A stretch of DNA of 64,000 bases from DASZIT01 sp052143315 (GTDB lineage: Bacteria; Actinomycetota; Acidimicrobiia; Acidimicrobiales; RAAP-2): NCBI GenBank assembly GCA_052143315.1, contig JBKQTE010000031.1, positions 4,440-68,439 of the forward strand. Direction: 5' to 3'. Within the stretch, counting starts at the first letter, position 1. Every line of letters starts with the position of its first letter. A program made the position numbers and the translations under genes. Under the pieces are notes generated by a model, which worked only from the letters and a program-made list of their open reading frames with translations, was not told the origin of the DNA and made no database searches. Positions 61,869 to 64,000 of this stretch are shown piece after piece.

Positions 61869-64000
61869 TTGGCTTCTGAACCCATCTTCATCGCCGTGCC
61901 GGCACCCGAGGAAATGCTGGTGCGCGGTCTCGGGGCCCAGTGGGATGACGCCCGAAAGTCGTGGTTCATCCCGGAGGACCTGTCGTCTGAGCCGTTCGGC
62001 CGGTGGCTCGATCCCGACGACGAGTCGGACACCGAGCCAGGGACCACCACCGTCGACGACGCGGAGCAGAGTGCGCAGAACGGGTTAGCGCACACGGGTC
62101 AGGACTCCGGTATGGTCCCCGTTTTTTACGCACACGCTCCTGAGGAGTTCAAGCACCGGATCCGGTCGCCCTTCCCAGAACACGCTTTCGCCCCACTCCC
62201 GACGTTCGTGCCCGGCCAGTCACCCGAGATCGACCCGAGCATCGCCGAGGTCGTGTTCCACAGCGTGGACAGCCCTGCGGCGCATCTCCATGACCCTCCC
62301 GCCGAGGAAGGCCACGACGTGGGAGAACGCAGTGAGGAGCCGCTGGCGGGGGCGTTCACGTCGATCCCGACCTTCTCGCCGACTCCGGTTCCGATCGAGC
62401 AATCGTCCGACCCGTCCAACCCGTCCGACCTCGTCGCCCCCGCACCGACCTCGGAGCCGACGGGCTCAGCTGCGATCGTGCCGGAATCGGTGGACCCGAT
62501 GGTCGAATCGATTGCGCCGCAAGCGCCGTCGGATGCTTGGGCGGAGCCGCCCTCGATATCGGCAGCGGCACCCGAGGCCATGTCCGTTGAGGCTGCACCG
62601 GCGTCTGATCCTGCTCCCGTGTCGCCGCCCCCACCGCCCGCCGTTTGGTCGGACCCCATTCCCGAGTCGGTGCCGCCACTCGTCGAACCGGAATTGATTG
62701 ACGAACTGCCAACTCCTCCGCCTCCCCCTATCCCGGCCCGACTTCCGTGGGACGAGGTTCCAACTCCCACGGACCTCGTCGGCGGCGACGTGGAACCGCC
62801 GGTCGAGCCAGTCGGCTACGTGCCTCCGCCACCCGTGGCACCAATGCCCGACGACATCATCCCGGACGGTCCGACCTCCCTGGCCGAGCTTTCCGGTCAA
62901 CCGGTGGCGATCCAAGGTGATGACCTGTTCGCACCTTTGGCGGTGCCCTCCGTGGAGGCGGTGCCCTTCGTCGCCGGTGCTCCCGAGCCGGCCGTCGAAG
63001 GCGAGCCCGAACCCGCTGTCCTTTACGAGCCGGCGGCGACCTTCGATCCGGCCGCCGACACTGCGCTCCAGCCCGAGCCGGCTTCGTCGGCCGTCGAGGC
63101 GGGACCTGAGATTTGGGAGCCGGTGGGCGCCGAGAGGATCCAGGCGGTTGAGGTGCCCGAGGCAGCGCCACTGGCTCCCGCCGACGAAGGTCTCCCTGCC
63201 GGCGATGCGATTGCGCCGGATCCGACCGACCCTGATGACCCCCGGGAGTCGCTCGTCGCTGAAGATCACGAAATTGGCGCAGACGACGATCCCGCGCCGA
63301 GCCACCTGGTGGTCGAGGAAGACTCCGCCCCGGTAGCGCTTGCGAACGCCAAGGTGGCCGATTCGGTCGCACCTGACGTCAACGTCGGATCCCCATTCCA
63401 CTCCGCTGAGACAGTGGTGGATCACCCACGGGTGCCAATCCCGGAGGCGCCGATCGAATCGCGATTACGCCCCTTGGACAGCCCGGCCCTCTCGCCGTTC
63501 GCTCCCCCCTCTCCGAACATGAGCTCCGTTGTAACGAGCGAGGCGGTCTCTGCCTCGGAATCCGAGTCGAGCCCCGCGAGCGGGCCTGTGTCGGGGTCGG
63601 CCGTCCCTGGGGAGTCGATCGTGGTCGATCGGACGGAGCGTGAACCCGAGCCCGTCGCCGAGCCCGAGCCTGTCGCTGAGGAGGAGCAACCTTCGTTGGT
63701 CGACCAGGCGGCCCCGGCCGATTCCCAAGTTGTGGCGGATGTGCCACAACTGCCCGAAACAGAGCCCGTCGCCGAGCCCGAGCCCGAGCCTGTCGCTGAG
63801 GAGGAGCAAGCTTCGTTGGCCGACGAGGCGGCCCCGACCGATTCCCAAGTTGTGGCAGATGTGCCACAACTGCCCGAAACAGAGCCCGTCGCCGAAACCG
63901 AGCCCGAGCCTGTCGCCGAGGAGGAGCAACCTTCGTTGGTCGACCAGGCGGCCCCGGCCGATTCCCAAGTTGTGGCGGATGTGCCACAACTGCCCGAAAC
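61869..64000 (+). CDS. Long DUF5710 protein with Pro/Glu/Ala/Val-rich repeats (runs off window end)
   Basis: At least 710 codons with no stop before the window end. Residues about 3-48 form a DUF5710 domain (IFIAVPAPEEMLVRGLGAQWDD, then ARKSWFIPEDL), a small module found in primase-like and conjugation-related proteins and in other multidomain proteins. The rest is low complexity: Pro, Glu, Ala, Ser, Val and Asp, strongly acidic, with no membrane segment, ending in 40-residue repeats (PLPETEPVAEPEPEPVAEE-type). TTG 61869 begins right before the domain; TTG 61833 is another in-frame choice. Codons here end in A or T more often than in other genes of the window. The function is unknown; the missing C-terminus may hold an enzymatic or membrane part. 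Confidence 0.75.
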   Translation, partial: MASEPIFIAVPAPEEMLVRGLGAQWDDARKSWFIPEDLSSEPFGRWLDPDDESDTEPGTTTVDDAEQSAQNGLAHTGQDSGMVPVFYAHAPEEFKHRIRSPFPEHAFAPLPTFVPGQSPEIDPSIAEVVFHSVDSPAAHLHDPPAEEGHDVGERSEEPLAGAFTSIPTFSPTPVPIEQSSDPSNPSDLVAPAPTSEPTGSAAIVPESVDPMVESIAPQAPSDAWAEPPSISAAAPEAMSVEAAPASDPAPVSPPPPPAVWSDPIPESVPPLVEPELIDELPTPPPPPIPARLPWDEVPTPTDLVGGDVEPPVEPVGYVPPPPVAPMPDDIIPDGPTSLAELSGQPVAIQGDDLFAPLAVPSVEAVPFVAGAPEPAVEGEPEPAVLYEPAATFDPAADTALQPEPASSAVEAGPEIWEPVGAERIQAVEVPEAAPLAPADEGLPAGDAIAPDPTDPDDPRESLVAEDHEIGADDDPAPSHLVVEEDSAPVALANAKVADSVAPDVNVGSPFHSAETVVDHPRVPIPEAPIESRLRPLDSPALSPFAPPSPNMSSVVTSEAVSASESESSPASGPVSGSAVPGESIVVDRTEREPEPVAEPEPVAEEEQPSLVDQAAPADSQVVADVPQLPETEPVAEPEPEPVAEEEQASLADEAAPTDSQVVADVPQLPETEPVAETEPEPVAEEEQPSLVDQAAPADSQVVADVPQLPE
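63641..64000 (+). repeat. Tandem 120-bp repeats (three copies, continuing past the window)
   Basis: The phase is exact: ATTCCCAAGTTGTGGC begins at 63721, 63841 and 63961, and AGCCCGAGCCTGTCGC at 63661, 63781 and 63901. Each 120-bp unit encodes 40 residues in frame. Copies one and three are closer to each other (CAACCTTCGTTGGTCGACC) than to copy two (CAAGCTTCGTTGGCCGACG), which suggests a two-unit higher-order repeat. Confidence 0.92.

Noticed and set aside
63465..63989. Minus-strand repeat protein (Gly/Leu/Arg/His-rich) opposite the 120-bp repeats
   Set aside because: It only mirrors the tandem repeats of the plus-strand gene, which has the DUF5710 domain in the same frame.
63641..64000. CRISPR array
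   Set aside because: The repeats are 120 bp, contiguous without unique spacers, and in frame with a coding region.

Overview
The window is very GC-rich, uses GTG and TTG starts freely, and packs genes with 4-nt overlaps (ATGA, GTGA, TTGA). Its gene content points to a high-GC actinobacterium: GlpX, a MurA with Asp in place of the catalytic Cys, an F420-type FrhB-family protein, an Rv2466c-like thioredoxin-fold protein and an ATP synthase delta subunit with a doubled N-terminal domain. The class Acidimicrobiia is my best guess; this is inference, since there is no rRNA or tRNA in the window. I see no CRISPR array, insertion sequence or phage gene.

Layout. 0-9.8 kb: end of greA (minus), a serine hydrolase, a DUF2252 protein, glutamate decarboxylase, two membrane proteins, a thiolase-like protein, then rpiB and glyA. 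9.9-19.5 kb: a WecA/TagO-type transferase followed by a complete F-type ATP synthase operon (atpZ/I-like genes, then B E F H A G D C). 19.7-27.7 kb: central metabolism and cell wall genes (glpX, murA, meaB, an enoyl-CoA hydratase, a maltokinase-like protein, a PPi-type phosphofructokinase, galT). 27.9-35.3 kb: a branched-chain-amino-acid-type ABC importer compressed into three genes: fused LivH-LivM permease, a fusion of an MFS-like membrane domain with two ABC ATPases, and a large binding protein. 35.4-42.4 kb: assimilatory sulfur genes in two divergent operons: siroheme synthase-cysN-cysD leftward, and cysH-sulfite reductase-FrhB-family protein rightward. 42.5-49.4 kb: small proteins of unknown role, a two-component system, a 909-residue membrane protein and ychF. 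49.7-57.7 kb: a complete second rotary ATPase of V/A type (G-like, C-like, I, K, F, E, A, B, D). 57.8-61.5 kb: an ABC ATPase, an Rv2466c-like protein, a SepX-like membrane protein and a CADD/TenA-fold diiron protein. 61.9 kb to the end: a long DUF5710 protein with a Pro/Glu-rich tail and exact 120-bp repeats, running out of the window.

How the genes work together. Sulfate is activated by CysDN; no APS kinase is seen, so APS should be reduced directly by CysH to sulfite, and sulfite reduced to sulfide by a siroheme enzyme whose cofactor is completed by the neighbouring siroheme synthase. The FrhB-family protein overlapping the sulfite reductase gene is the likely electron feeder, possibly from reduced F420. 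Two rotary ATPases of different lineages lie about 30 kb apart, which suggests division of labour (ATP synthesis versus ion pumping, or H+ versus Na+). PPi-type phosphofructokinase plus GlpX would cover both directions of the fructose-6-phosphate/fructose-1,6-bisphosphate step.

Across the window, many unlinked genes have a TAnnnT hexamer 5-8 nt before the start codon, the arrangement expected for leaderless transcripts. I used this to choose several starts.
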